Shown piece by piece: positions 1 to 11,272 of a stretch of 64,000 nucleotides of DNA (the first letter of the stretch is position 1; each line of letters starts with the position of its first letter). Below the pieces are notes generated by a model. It ran no database searches. It was not told the DNA's origin and worked only from the letters and a program-made list of their open reading frames with translations. This DNA comes from Coriaria nepalensis. Lineage: Eukaryota > Streptophyta > Magnoliopsida > Cucurbitales > Coriariaceae. The position numbers and the translations under genes are program-made. Location of the stretch: the NCBI GenBank assembly GCA_027186245.1, contig CP114490.1:6828501-6892500 (forward strand), written 5' to 3'.

Positions 1-1147
1 CCTATATTGAATTCTAGATACAGTTCCTCCGAAGGGATAGATATAATTTCCTAGTTTATAAAATACATATGTACCTTATACGACAAAATGTACTTCACTC
101 TTTCTAAGGATTTAGGACATGTATACAATGGTTTCACCGATTTTATCGATACTAATAAATCAGAAACCAGAACAAAATACAGGTCAATCACAAGATCAGT
201 AACAACAAAAATATCCAGCAAGTTCACCTTAATCTTATGAAAGACACACCTATGACCTAACATCAAGTAATCCCATTCAGTCCATTTTCATACACAATTG
301 AAAACACCCCCTATGAAACTTGAAAACTGTTAAGATCAAGCAGACAGATTGATTCCATTAAAACTGGAGTCAAGTGAACAAAGTACAGCTATCAACATTT
401 AGATTAAGATTAAAAGGAGTGTTCCTTGCACCACTACAAGTTAGCACAGTTAAAATGTACTTTCAAAATCTTTGAGCCTGGTTGGCCATAGTTTTATAAA
501 TATATTTTTGCATTTCAAAAAAATTTCGGCATTTTAAAACGGGGGTGTAAAAGATAACAAAACATAAAAATAATTGTCAAATGATTATGCTCAAGTGAAA
601 ATGCATATTATTGGGGAAAAAATTGTCAAAAGTCATTCCCTAATGATTAACTATTTTTTATTTTTGAATTTCAAAAACTGAAATACATCGCCAAACAGGC
701 CCCATCCGTTGATACTTCATAGGATTTCTTTTTATATTTTACTTCATTCATGACCAATCAACACATAAAATCACTCCTGCTGAACAGATTCATACTAACA
801 TATTCATTCTCACAAACATAAAAAGTGATTTCAAAAGGCAGAGAAAATTCATAAGTTCAACTACAGTTATACCCTAAAAATCATAACTAAAAGCAAAATA
901 CAGAAGCCCATATTAAGTAAGAACGCGAAGTAGGATCATTGGGTACCCATGAAACACAATTAACCAAAGATTCATTACTCATTGAAAATCTGAATTGCAA
1001 ATAACAAAAAAAAGTAAAATAAACCCAAAATTCTCAGATTATAATTTAAAAGCACTAAAATTTAAAGTCTTTAAAGACGAAACGATAAATATAATTTAAA
1101 AGTGAGGCAACAAAACCTCTTATCCGCCGTCTACAGATGTGATTCCA
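1..1147. other. 3' flank of RPS16, no gene seen
   Basis: AT-rich DNA downstream of the minus-strand RPS16 gene. The part next to the stop codon (about 900-1147) should hold the RPS16 3' UTR. A 71-codon open frame at 51-266 minus has no recognisable domain and looks like chance. No transposon coding fragment, tRNA or repeat was recognised. Confidence 0.6.
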
Positions 1148-1582
1148 TTAACGGTATGATTTCTGGAACCTAGCGCGAGCACCACGACCTCCAAACTTCT
1201 TTGGCTCACATCTCCTCGGATCAGCAACGAGCAGAGTCCTATCATACCTTACGAGAATGTTCTTGATCTCATTCTTGCTCTGTTCATCGACGTACTTCTG
1301 ATAGAACGCTACAAGAGATTTAGCGATACTCTGTCGAATGGCGTAGATCTGCGAGGTGTGACCACCGCCTTTGACTCTGATCCGCATGTCGACACCGGCG
1401 AAACGTTGTCGTCCGAGGAGGAGTATAGGCTCGTAGGCCTTGAAGCGAAGGATCTCTGGCTCTACGAGCTCAATTGGACAGCCATTTATCTTGATCAAGC
1501 CCCTGCCGCGCTTGCAGTAGGTTACGGCCACGGCCGTCTTCTTCCGGCCAAAGCATTGCACCGCCTCAATTGGAGCCGCCAT
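1148..1582 (-). CDS. RPS16: 40S ribosomal protein S16 (uS9 family)
   Basis: Cytosolic small-subunit ribosomal protein of the uS9 family, whose C-terminal tail reaches the decoding centre. The 144-residue product is full length for plant S16, is encoded in a single exon, and matches the family end to end: the N-terminal [20 protein letters not shown] segment, the central [20 protein letters not shown] segment, and the basic C-terminal tail with [20 protein letters not shown] followed by KSYR. The start at 1582 is the first ATG and gives the usual N-terminus [13 protein letters not shown] telo-box abuts the ATG and site II motifs lie further upstream, as in other plant ribosomal protein genes. 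Codon use is much more GC-rich than the flanks, as expected of a highly expressed gene. A 76-codon frame on the opposite strand is a shadow. Confidence 0.97.
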   Translation of the reverse strand: MAAPIEAVQCFGRKKTAVAVTYCKRGRGLIKINGCPIELVEPEILRFKAYEPILLLGRQRFAGVDMRIRVKGGGHTSQIYAIRQSIAKSLVAFYQKYVDEQSKNEIKNILVRYDRTLLVADPRRCEPKKFGGRGARARFQKSYR

Positions 1583-1800
1583 GTTTAGGGTTTACGAGGA
1601 AGTTGAAGCCTTTTTCTGGTTTCTAAGTGACAAAGCCCTAGCACTGCTTGTTACGGTGAAGGAGAGACGCAGAAGTAGAATTTATATATGATTGTGGTTT
1701 AGGGTTAGGGGACCCAGATAAACTGTTCCCCTGTTTTAGGCCCAATTGTTAATATAGGTTGATTGGGCTTAGAGTGAGCGCATGGCCCAATTTGATTCGA
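1583..1800 (-). promoter_or_regulatory. RPS16 promoter: telo-boxes, TATA, site II motifs
   Basis: Read on the minus strand, AAACCCTAA-type telo-boxes lie directly against the start codon (1583-1594) and again at about 1696-1711. A TATATAAA-like box lies at 1680-1687. GGCCCAAT/TGGGCT (site II-type) motifs lie at about 1738-1748, 1761-1771 and 1783-1793. This combination is the known signature of plant translation-machinery promoters bound by TCP and telo-box factors. The motifs are seen; the regulation is inferred. Confidence 0.7.
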
Positions 1801-2287
1801 TCTCGCTTGATTTTTTTGATTGTTTTTATTACGCAACTATACATTAGTAGTAATTTAAATTTATATTCAAATTTTGATACGAGTTATCAAGCATCTTAAA
1901 GATTTATCTTATCAAATAACTATATATTAATTTAATTATTATTAGTAAATAATAAGCAAGTTAGATACACTTCTTTATTTTGATACACACTACTTTTGAA
2001 TAAATAGAGTTTAATTATAAATTGTATTTTTTAGTAAATTATCCTAATATGATCTCAAAGGTATAGAGTATGTATTTAATGAGGGCTAATTGGGTAAGTG
2101 ATAATATGGTTAATGAAAGAAAATTCTATAGTGTTTGGCTTTAAAATGGCTAATGGTGCACACATATGATTAGGAAAGATAAAAGCTATTAGCATATATA
2201 GTCTAACATTATATTTAGAGATCCTTCCAACCTAGAAATAAAAATAAATAATACGGTATCTATAATAGAGAATAGTTCATTAGTACT
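1801..2287. other. AT-rich intergenic DNA
   Basis: No gene, coding remnant or clear repeat recognised between the RPS16 promoter and the tandem repeat at 2288. Confidence 0.5.
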
Positions 2288-2515
2288 CAAAATAAAATAT
2301 AATGAGATCATTCTACTAATAAATAAGAAGAAGAAAAATGAAGGCCAAATAAAATCTCTCTCAAAAAATAACTTAAGCTCAAATAGCTTACAAAGTATAC
2401 CCAAAATAAAATATAATGAGATTATTATACGAACGAAGAAGAACAAGAAAAATGGAGGTTAAATAAAATCTCTCTCAAGAAATAGCTTAAGCTCAAACAA
2501 CTCACAAGGTAATCT
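2288..2515. repeat. two-copy tandem repeat, 114-bp unit
   Basis: Two adjacent imperfect copies, 2288-2401 and 2402-2515, each opening with CAAAATAAAATATAATGAGA and containing the block AAATCTCTCTCAA followed by TAGCTTA-like DNA. The period is 114 bp. It is non-coding and lies beside the copia-type LTR that starts near 2850, so it may belong to an old element. Confidence 0.75.
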
Positions 2516-2849
2516 CTACTATTCATCTATAGTCATTAAGGTACAATGCTATGTTCACCAAAATACTAAGAGCATGATAGCGTGAGTATAAAAACTTATG
2601 ATGCACAACTTTCATGACAAGGCTTAGTAAAGAACAAATGATTATAGCATATAAGCTTTCGCTAAGGAATTAAAGCGATACTCAAGCTTAGAAATCAAGC
2701 ATATCTTCAAAACAAACGCAAAAATTTAAAAATTAGAAAGAAATAACAAAAATAAATGCAATCATATACCCTCAAACTTAAATCACATATTATTCTCAGT
2801 GTTTAAAAAATATAAAATAAAAGGAAAATGAATACTCCCTTCATGATGA

Positions 2850-3650
2850 TGATATGGCCAAAAGATGTGTCTTTATTGCTATATATGCTACCTATAAATT
2901 GAAAGTAATACGTACGGTCCTATTTATATGGTACCACTAGGTATAAAGTTTCCTGACTACATTATGTTTATTTGTAGCAAATGTTTCCTTAACTCACTTA
3001 AGGAAACAAATAGGTTCAAGCCCATTGTATGGCCGACCATATCCATGGGTCTTAACTGATGGATGTTAATCAACCATTTTATTAATTTGGCACATGAAAA
3101 TTAAATTAATAATCCGACTTATTAAGCCATTAATGCTTGATTATTAATACAAACCGTTAGGACACTTATATAATTAAATAAAAGTTCATATGTAACTTAT
3201 GAATTTCTAATTAATCTTACACTTAATTGTGCTAGTAGAGCCGCATGATATTAAATTTAACAAATTAATAATTACTATTTTGCCCTTATAATCAAATTAT
3301 CATTTTACCCCTAAAATGGAAATAGTTTGTTTCCTTTTCTTCATTGAATTTTAACTGAATTACATTGAATCTTATGTGTGTGACCGTTGAGATTCTACAT
3401 CACACGGGTAGGAGAATCTCATAAGGCTTTATGATTTTATTTAATTCATAATTAAATTTGTTTAATTTAAAATACCTTTTAAATTAAATATTTAACTTAA
3501 TTATCTCATATCAAATAACTTTAAACCTCGAAGTCAATATTGACTTCTAGCAAAGTGTCAATACTACATGGGAGATAATAAGTATCATATTCTAAAAGAA
3601 CTTATTGTGACTATAGTAAGCTTATAATGCTCGATCCTTCCATCTTACCA
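2850..3650 (-). mobile_element. copia-type LTR (solo or terminal), copy 1
   Basis: Read on the minus strand, this block aligns over most of its length with 62000-62600 on the plus strand. Shared landmarks, in order, are a stretch around the words GGTCACAC.CATAAG, a GGGCAAAATgATAATTATTAATTTgTT-like stretch, a CTCTACTAGCACAATTAA-like stretch, the ATTAATAATCAA.CAT block, the GGCCGACCAT word with nearby GGGCT, and a TATAAATAGG-type TATA region (2926-2937 on this copy). Order, spacing and a promoter near the 3' part are those of a retrotransposon LTR. No coding sequence is inside. The exact ends were not fixed. 3650-4070 is probably the adjoining internal DNA. Confidence 0.6.
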
Positions 3651-3744
3651 ATATCTCAATTCGTCCTAGGGCATAGTATAATTATTAAATCCTAGTAAAC
3701 AAATCATATGGACCATTATATATTTTATTGAATATCGATAATAG

Positions 3745-4070
3745 ATTTACAAAAACTATTTTCATGCCACACTACTTTGCAAAGATTTATTATTCAATAA
3801 AATATATAATCCATAGGATTTATTTTCAAATACGGAAGCGAATGATTCCCTCTTACCAACTTACAACCTTCATGTACAATATTTCACATCCAACGGCTTA
3901 CTCCGTGTTCACCCATGACTAGGGCTAATTTGAATAATGTCAAAGTATGAAACCTTATACATAAGGCACTATGTTAATCTCAAGTCTGAGAACCATATGT
4001 AATATAGTCACTAAATAACTTCTTATTAAAAATAAGTATTAATTATATTTGAGAATTATCTATTATCTTA
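3745..4070. repeat. direct repeat R1, left copy
   Basis: About 330 bp that recurs at 5645-5965 in the same orientation with roughly 80-85% identity by eye. Shared landmarks are ATTTACAAAAACT, ACACTACTTTGCAAA, AATACGGAAGC, TGTACAATATTTCACA, CAAAGTATGAAACCTT and AACCATATGTAATATAGTCACTAAATAACTTCTTATTAA. The two copies bracket the gypsy fragment. The block is non-coding and is probably copia internal or pre-LTR sequence, because left copy continues into the copia-type LTR and right copy continues toward the copia fragment. Confidence 0.75.
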
Positions 4071-4079
4071 TCATCATAA

Positions 4080-5640
4080 TGCTTGTATAAAAACATATAT
4101 TCTTAAAAATAATGCTTCAAATCATAAAAGAATTTCTTTCACCTTTAATAATTCATCCTACGAGGCAAAATTTTTCAGCTATGTAATTAGAAATACCCGT
4201 AAATCAAGGTCCCTCTTGAATGGAAAGTAATTGCTCAGCTGGAAAAGTTTCTTTGATTGGTAGCAACTCCTTTTCATCTCCCTTGCTGGACTCAAGTCGT
4301 TATAAATGATTTGCCACTACATCTTCGGTTCCCTTCTTGTCTTGGATCTCCAAGACAAACTCTTGTAAAAGTAACATCCAATGAAGCAATCTCGACTTGG
4401 CATCATTCTTTGCAAGTAGATACATCAAAGCAAAATGATCAATGCAAGCAATTACCTTGGTACCTAGCAAATAAGAGCAAAACGTGTCAAGTGCAAAAAT
4501 AACTACTAAAAACTCTTTCTCAATTGTGGCATAATTTATCTGTGGACCTGTCAATATCCTGCCAGCATAATATATTACATGAAAACTTTTTCCTTTCTTT
4601 TGCCTTAAAACAGCTCTTATTGCATAGTACTAGCATCACACATTATCTCAAAAGGTAATTCTCAATTAGGTACAACAATGCGAGCAATTACCTTGGTACC
4701 TAGCAAATAAGAGCAAAACATGTCAAGTGCAAAAATAACTACTAAAAACTCTTTCTCAATTGTGGCATAATTTATCTGTGGACCTGTCAATATCCTACCG
4801 GCATAATATATTACATGAAAAAAATTTCCTTTCTTTTGCCTTAAAACAACTCTTATTGCATAGTACTAGCATCACACATTATCTCAAAAGGTAATTCTCA
4901 ATTAGGTACAACAATAATCGTAGCAGATATTAATTTAGACTTCAATATTTCAAATGCAATTAAACATTCTTAGAAAAATTAAAAGGGACATCTTTAACAA
5001 ACAAATCACAAAGAGGTTTTGAGATTTTAGAAAATTCCTTAATAAATCTCCCGTACAAGCCGACATGTCCAACATTCATACCTTTCATTTCATGCACAAA
5101 ACTGACAAAGTTGACTAGGAGAGTTAATAGCATCAACATTCAGAAAACTCAATTATTTTTTAATTGTATCCAGTTGAACCGACAAAGCTATGAAATCATC
5201 AACTTCATATTCTCTCACGGCTTTCTTAGGAAGATTTCTATCTGAAAGCCTTATGTATTTGTTACTAGACATTACTTCAATCAATTCATAAGCTTCCTCA
5301 AGTATCTTGTTATTTATGGCACCCCGACTTGCTACATAAACCATAGCCTGAGCATTAGGAAGCAAACCATTGTAGGATGTTTGCACTTGTATCTAAACTG
5401 ACAATCCATAGTGAGGGCATTTCCATAAAACACCCTTATATCTCGCTCATGTATCATAAAGTGACTCCATATCTTGTTATAAGAAATTTGTTATATCACT
5501 TCTCATCATAGTAGACTTGGCAGAGGAAAGTACTTCAAAAGAAATCGTTGAGCCAACTCATTTCAAGTAGCAATTCTTTCACGTGGTTGTCAAACTAGCC
5601 ATGATTTAGCTTTATCTCGAAGAGAAAATGATTTAGATTT
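4080..5640 (-). mobile_element. Ty3/gypsy remnant (Athila-like gag + RNase H/integrase linker)
   Basis: Decayed gypsy retroelement on the minus strand. From 5640 down to about 5153 the frames read as the capsid region of Athila-type gag: an FSLRDKAKSWL motif near 5620, then NELAQRFLLKYFP, then a block ending in a KAVREYEVDDFIALS-like segment. From 4554 to 4300 an open frame reads as the end of reverse transcriptase/RNase H (YATIEKEFLVVIFALDTF, then LLLQEFVLEIQDKKGTEDVV.NHL), continuing below 4300 as the RNase H-integrase linker. Protease, most of RT and the integrase core are missing and stops are frequent, so it is dead. It contains a 236-bp tandem duplication (4448-4915). Confidence 0.8.
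4448..4915. repeat. 236-bp tandem duplication inside gypsy fragment
   Basis: Copies 4448-4683 and 4684-4915 are nearly identical; both begin GCAATTACCTTGGTACCTAG and end at a TTAGGTACAACAAT word. The few differences (such as ACGTGTC/ACATGTC, CTGCCAGC/CTACCGGC) show that it is not very recent. The duplication repeats part of the gypsy RNase H region. Confidence 0.9.
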
Positions 5641-5644
5641 ACAA

Positions 5645-5965
5645 AAACTCTTTTTTACCACACTACTTTGCAAATATTCATTCTTCAATAAAGTATATAA
5701 TTTATAGAATCTATTTCTAAATACGGAAGCCATGGATTCCCTCTTGACCGCTCATAACTTTTATGTACAATATTTCACACCAAACAGTACATCTCGTGTG
5801 CACCCATGTTAAGGCTAATTGGAATAATATCAAAGTATGAAACCTTGCACATAAGGCACTATGACGATCTCAGGTCTGAGGACCATATGTAATATAGTCA
5901 CTAAATAACTTCTTATTAATAGTCAGTATTAATTACCTTTGAAAATTATCTAAGTGTCACATTAG
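5645..5965. repeat. direct repeat R1, right copy
   Basis: Second copy of the 3745-4070 block, same orientation, abutting the gag end of the gypsy fragment. It is unlikely to be a gypsy LTR, because gag reading begins within a few bases of the repeat with no primer-binding site or leader between. Confidence 0.75.
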
Positions 5966-6471
5966 ATACCCTTGTCTCTATTAAGCACCCATATAATCAT
6001 CATGATATTCCACTAATATCATTCGTCATGAGATCGGCTACCATAAACAATTTAGGTGATGAACTATGTAATTATCTATCCGGATCATCAATGTTCATTT
6101 TTGAGATCCTACGACAACAAAATAGTTCGTGTCTTAAGGTTTAAACAACTTAAGTCTCAATTAGTATGATCTCTATTATGGTTTCCATAGCACATAACTT
6201 AAGTAGATTTTATCATGATATGTATTTACAGAACATAATGTATTAATTCAAACAAAATTAATAAACGTGATAAATAATAACTGACTTTCATAAATGACAA
6301 GTAATAAAAACATTCATTATCTTCCTAATATCCACATAGAGAAAGTATTGATTGCTCTATCGATTTCAAAACCAATTGGCTTGACGAGCATATATTTTCA
6401 ATATTTCACTTACACTAAAACCAATCATTTCTAAGTATAATTCCCATCTTATCAAGATGGCAATCAAACTT
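5966..6471. other. non-coding DNA beside copia remnant
   Basis: AT-rich DNA with no coding fragment. By position it is the 3' untranslated internal part of the minus-strand copia element whose RNase H ends at about 6472. Confidence 0.45.
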
Positions 6472-7330
6472 CTATTGCGAAAGCGCCTTAGTGAATGGAT
6501 CTATTATGTTGTCATCTGTGTCGACCATTTCTATGTCTTCTCTTCCAGTTATTTCTTGGATAAGGTGACAATATCGCAACACATGTTTGGATTTCTGATG
6601 AGACCTCGATTCTTTTACTTGTGTTATTACATCATTGTTATCAAAATACACTACTACGGGATCAACAATACATGGAACCACACCAAGTTTAGTTATGAAC
6701 TTTTTATCCAAACCGCCTCTTTTGCTTCTTCTGAAGCTAAAATGTATTCGACTTCAGTAGTGGAATCTATAATTATTTCTTGTTTGGAATTTTTCCAACT
6801 AATCGCTCTACTATTAAGTGTGAAGACGAAACCTAAAATCGATTTACTATCCTCAATATTTGACTAGAAACTAGAGTCTGTGAAACCCTTAATTTTCAAG
6901 TCAGAACCTCCATAAATTAAGAACATCTCTTTAGTTCTGCTCAAGTACTTAATAATATTCTTGACAATAGTCTAATACTTTTGACTTGGACATGTTCACT
7001 AATAGAGGTGTAAATAATCATCTCAAGCACATGTTCACTAATAGAGGTGCCATCAGTAACTTTGGTGCAAAGTAATATCTTGGATACCTCATAGTTATCC
7101 ATTCAATTATCCTCCCCATAAATAGCCTTAAGTTCATGGATAATCTTAATAGCAAGGAATCCACCATAGTGCTCTCGGACCTCAACATTCATCAAGGCAT
7201 GCATAATGCAATGCATCTCATTATCTTGCTCCAGACACTTGTTCCATGCAACCATAGTTTCGACATATGATCCCTCAGGCGGTACAAGCATGATCGGCTG
7301 ATTCAGAACATCATATAAACGCTCATATTT
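6472..7330 (-). pseudogene. Ty1/copia remnant: gag fragment joined to RNase H
   Basis: Two copia pieces on the minus strand. At 7291-7103 is a gag (UBN2-type) piece containing WNKCLEQDNEMHCIMHALMN and ending HELKAIYGEDN. At about 6900-6472 is the C-terminal RNase H: the strand reads ISWK.SKQ, then STTEVEY, then KLGVVPCIVDPVVVYFDNND, RSHQKSKHVLRYCHLIQE and DDNIIDPFTKALSQ. Everything between gag and RNase H (protease, integrase, RT) is deleted. Frames shift and carry stops, so there is no functional product. Confidence 0.85.
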
Positions 7331-8107
7331 GAGAATAATTCTTAAAGTTCTATACTAATTACTAAAGTTGATCCCAACCAACTTATTTTGCTAAGTATCA
7401 ATTTCAATTTATCAGACATTGCAAACTACAAAACACAACAACATAAGTAAAATATGCGTAGAATATTATCTACCAAAAATTTCAAAAGCCACACAAAATT
7501 TTCAATATCTTCCACCCTTTTATTACTAATTATATTTACATTTTTAATATAAAATAAGAAAAATAAATTTCCCGTGTTCATAGCCAATTATAATAAATAT
7601 GGAATGTAGCAAACTCTTTTTCAATTACATCTCATTAACTCCTTTATCTTACCTTAAAAAAAACATAATCTTACATGTCCGTAGCCAATTATATTTTCTT
7701 AGTTTAGCTTAACTAAAATATTCTTGTGAAACATAAAGTATTAAACTAGTACACGTATGTGTCCATCTCTACCCTAAAATGATAGCTCTACTCAGTCATG
7801 CATACTTACACCGAATAGACGTTCCATGTATCTGTAACCAACTTATATTTAATGTAAATATTATATTATAATATTATAATGTAAATAATTCCTTTAAGTT
7901 TAACTTTATTAAAATGATTTTTCAAAAATATAGTTAGTATGAGTATTTAGCTAACCTGATATGCATGCTCTTAAAACAGATCACAACTTAAAATACATCA
8001 TCAACTTATTTATTTTTTTATTTTTTCACTTACTCATGTTCTATATTTGAATATGATTAGTTGGAAGAGAAAAAAGTTTCTATCTCATAAATATATTAAG
8101 AAATTTC
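7331..8107. other. AT-rich DNA 5' of hAT copy 1
   Basis: No coding fragment seen. It probably includes the 5' non-coding part of the hAT element that follows, but no matching 5' terminal inverted repeat was found here. Confidence 0.4.
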
Positions 8108-10196
8108 TTGAGCCTCCTAAATATTATGTTCTTCAAAGCTAGGTCTACAAGTCAAAATAAAAACACCAAATATAAATATGACATGTCTTGTGACTCTAAG
8201 GGCTATGTACATGTATATATGAAAATGGATAACTTGGATAACACACATGATTTTGGAGGCCAGCATGATTTGCCATTTTATAGTACAGGATATATGGAAT
8301 TGGACGAAAGTAATTTTCCGAATATAGACGAGGTCCACGAGGATGAGGTCGATCTCAACGATGAAGTAACAACTACACCAAGTACAACTGCTTCTACAAA
8401 ATGCAAGAAGACAACATCAAAAGTTTGGCTTTGTTTTGACAAGTTGTACAAGCCAGATGAACACTGTAAAATTAAAAAATGTGATGTATGTAAGGTATGC
8501 AAAAAGACTCTAACTGCTATTGAGATTGGTGGAACTACCCACTTAAGACGTCATAAAGATAAATGCATGCCTAATCCCACACCTGGTATAGGTACATCTC
8601 AAACTCAATTAGATTTTCAACCTGATGGTTCAATGTCTACGTGTTCATATAAAAAATGAGAGCTAGAGATAATCTTGCTAAGTTGATTGCTTATTTTGAT
8701 TTGCCTATTGGTTTTGCTGGCTCTGAATATTATGAAAACTTTGTTCTAGACTTATATTGTCCTTCCTATAGGAGAGTAAGTAGAAATACAACTAGAAGTG
8801 ATATAGAAATATGTTTTAAAAAACAATGTGATACTTTAAAAAAAAAAATTGGTTCACCTTATGTTAGTATTGCATTAACATATGATATTTAGAGTGCAAG
8901 GTCTAAGCAAGATTATTTATCTGTAGTTAGTCATTATTTAGATGCTGAATGGTCTATGAAAAAAAATCATAGGTTTTAGAGTTATTGAGACTTAACATAA
9001 TGCTGAAAATATTTATGATATTATTATGCAAGTTTTGAATGAATTTGATATAAAACAACGTATAATATCAATCACATTGGATAATGCTTCTACAAATACG
9101 AAAGTAATATCTTTGTTTGATGATCAGGTGAGTGGGCACAATGGTGGAATATTTCTACATCAACGGTGTGCTTGTCACATAATAAACCTCATAGTCAAAG
9201 CGGGTATGAAATTGATAACAAATGAAATCACAAATATTCGAGATGCATTAGCTTTCATAGTTAGCTCTAATCATCGTATAGCTGCATTTAAACAATTATG
9301 CAAGAACGCATGTAAGAAATCTCGGAAGTTTGCACTTGATATGGACATAAGATGAAATTCAACTTATATTATGTTACAACAAGCTATTTCATATAAATAT
9401 GAGATTACAATGTTTTTACATCTAAAACAATGTACATCTACTGTATTGCGTGAAAATGATTGAGATACTGCTGAAAAATTTAACAAATTTCTAAAAGTTT
9501 TTTACGAGTCTACTATGATTTTATTTGGTATTTATATCATACTTCATCGTTACTTATTGCACAATTTGTTGATATTGTTCAAATGTTTACTGCTTATGAT
9601 GATGATGTTATTTTTAAAACGATTATAGAAAAAATGAAAATAAAATACTTAAATAGTGGAAAGAAATTTGACTTTTGTATTGCTTCGGAGTTCTATTGGA
9701 TCCTAGACTTAAATATGAAGGTTTTAGTAAGGTTGTTTCTTTTATAGGAAGAAAATTAGATATTTCTTATGATGAACTAATCGCTAATGTAAATATAAAA
9801 TTTCATGAAATTTATGTTGTTTATGAAAATAAGTATAGTGACTTGCGACTGCGACGATCCGATGAACAAAATGAATGACTAAAGAAGGCGATATGAAATA
9901 TTTACAACAAGAAGAAGAGTTCTTCAAGTATTGGTACTTCAGAATACGAGGAGTTTCAGAAGTATCTTGAATCCGCAGATGATGAGAATGTAGATAACTG
10001 TAATATCTTGCAATGGTGGAAGTATAATTCAAAAAGGTTTCCTATATTAGCTCGACTCACACATGACGTCTTGACCATCTCCGTCTCAATAGTATCTTCA
10101 GAATTAGCCTTTAGCATTGGTGGGAGAATAATTTTTGATAGAAGAACTAAATCAATGCTGGAAATAGTTGAGATATTATCGTGTATCAGAGATTAG
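8108..10196 (+). pseudogene. hAT transposase, BED-finger type (copy 1), broken
   Basis: Degraded hAT-superfamily transposase (RICESLEEPER/Ac-like). The first open frame (8108-8656) carries a BED zinc finger: SKVWLCFDKLYKP, C-x2-C at CDVC, then THLRRHKDKC. The next frame (8656-8889) has ARDNLAKLIAYFDLPIGFAG, the usual segment after the finger. 9026-9352 carries the catalytic-core piece with ITLDNASTNTKVI and CACHIINLIVKAG. 9675-9878 reads as the pre-dimerisation region. 10008-10196 is the C-terminal hAT dimerisation domain (WWKYNSKRFPILARLTHDVL and SSELAFSIGGR). Several stops and frameshifts separate these blocks. The same family is present in reverse orientation at 44234-45880. Confidence 0.88.
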
Positions 10197-10739
10197 GAAT
10201 ATGCAAATAAGCAAAACCAACATTAAATGACAGATCAATAAGAAATGTATAGAGTATTTGATAATTTATATCTCGAATCTGAATACAAAACTCCTAATTA
10301 TGAGGTAGGAAGTAGTTCAAACCCCCCCATTAAAAATGATAGATCATTATGTAATTTTAATAATATTTTTTTTCTTATTTTAAGACTTTATTGTAAGTTT
10401 CATTTTTTCCTTCTTTAGGCTGTAAGGTTTTTTTTATGGAACTATCTATCATTATAAATCACAATAAAATTATTTCTTTGGCTAACTTTTTGTTAATAAT
10501 ATACTAAATTATAAATCTTCAAAAATAACAAAATTGGAAAAGAAATCACAAGGTTTTAGGATAATATTATTTTAGGTTAATCTGTTTCAGCAGAACATAA
10601 TAAAATATAAGTTATTAAATAAACAGATAAATATACTATTTTTGTATTATAAAACTTACTTACTACGTCATAAAACTACTTTATTGAATTATAAAACTTA
10701 TCTATTTGGGATAATTTTTTTATTGAAAAATTAAAAAAA

Positions 10740-10890
10740 AATCATTTTTAAATTTGTTTTTAATGGAGTTTGGACCGGACCTAGAGTTTTGAGCCCCGGC
10801 CTGAATAAAAATGGGGCGAGCATGGCCTGAACTAAATGGGCTCATGTCTAATACGGGCCGGGCCGATTGCCACCACTATTGTATAGGTTG
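10740..10890 (+). mobile_element. 3' subterminal/terminal region of hAT copy 1
   Basis: GC-rich patch in an AT-rich setting with GGGCCGGGCCG followed by ATTGCCACCACTA. The reverse complement, TAGTGGTGGCAATCGGCCCG, is the typical start of plant hAT ends, so this is the likely 3' end of the element whose transposase is at 8108-10196. No matching left end was found upstream. Confidence 0.6.
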
Positions 10891-11272
10891 GAAATTTGCA
10901 TGAAATTTCTTTCATCCAACCAAGCAAGATGCCCACGTTAGATATAACAATGTGATGGGCAGGATACGTGCAATTGGTACTTTTTGTATCCACATGTTCT
11001 GCCAACAAAGCAAGAATTCAAAGCTAGTGAGGGAGAATTTCTTGGAAATATCATTTCTATAATGGATTAATCGATCTTAATTATACTTATTAATTATATT
11101 ATGAAAATTTTAATCGAATATAGTTAACCAAATAATTTCTCCGAAAAAACTATTTGCTAGTGAAAAGATGGATTCCAGTAACATAGCTTATAATTCATAA
11201 ACACAACATGAAGACATGCTAACGCCATAATTTGAAAATTCATAATAGTACTTAATACTTTTTTATTATTAT
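10891..11272. other. intergenic, 3' flank of WSD gene
   Basis: Short stretch between the hAT end and the WSD stop codon. It contains a small perfect hairpin (GAAATTT/AAATTTC near 10910-10930). The part next to 11273 should be the WSD 3' UTR. Confidence 0.5.

Noticed and set aside
1358..1588. 76-codon plus-strand frame over RPS16
   Set aside because: Exactly antisense to the conserved S16 coding region; a shadow of its GC-rich codons.
2288..2515. CRISPR-like or satellite array
   Set aside because: Only two adjacent diverged copies without spacers; a simple tandem duplication in a plant genome.
5627..5965. R1 repeats as LTRs of the gypsy fragment
   Set aside because: Gag reading starts at the repeat edge with no leader or primer-binding site.
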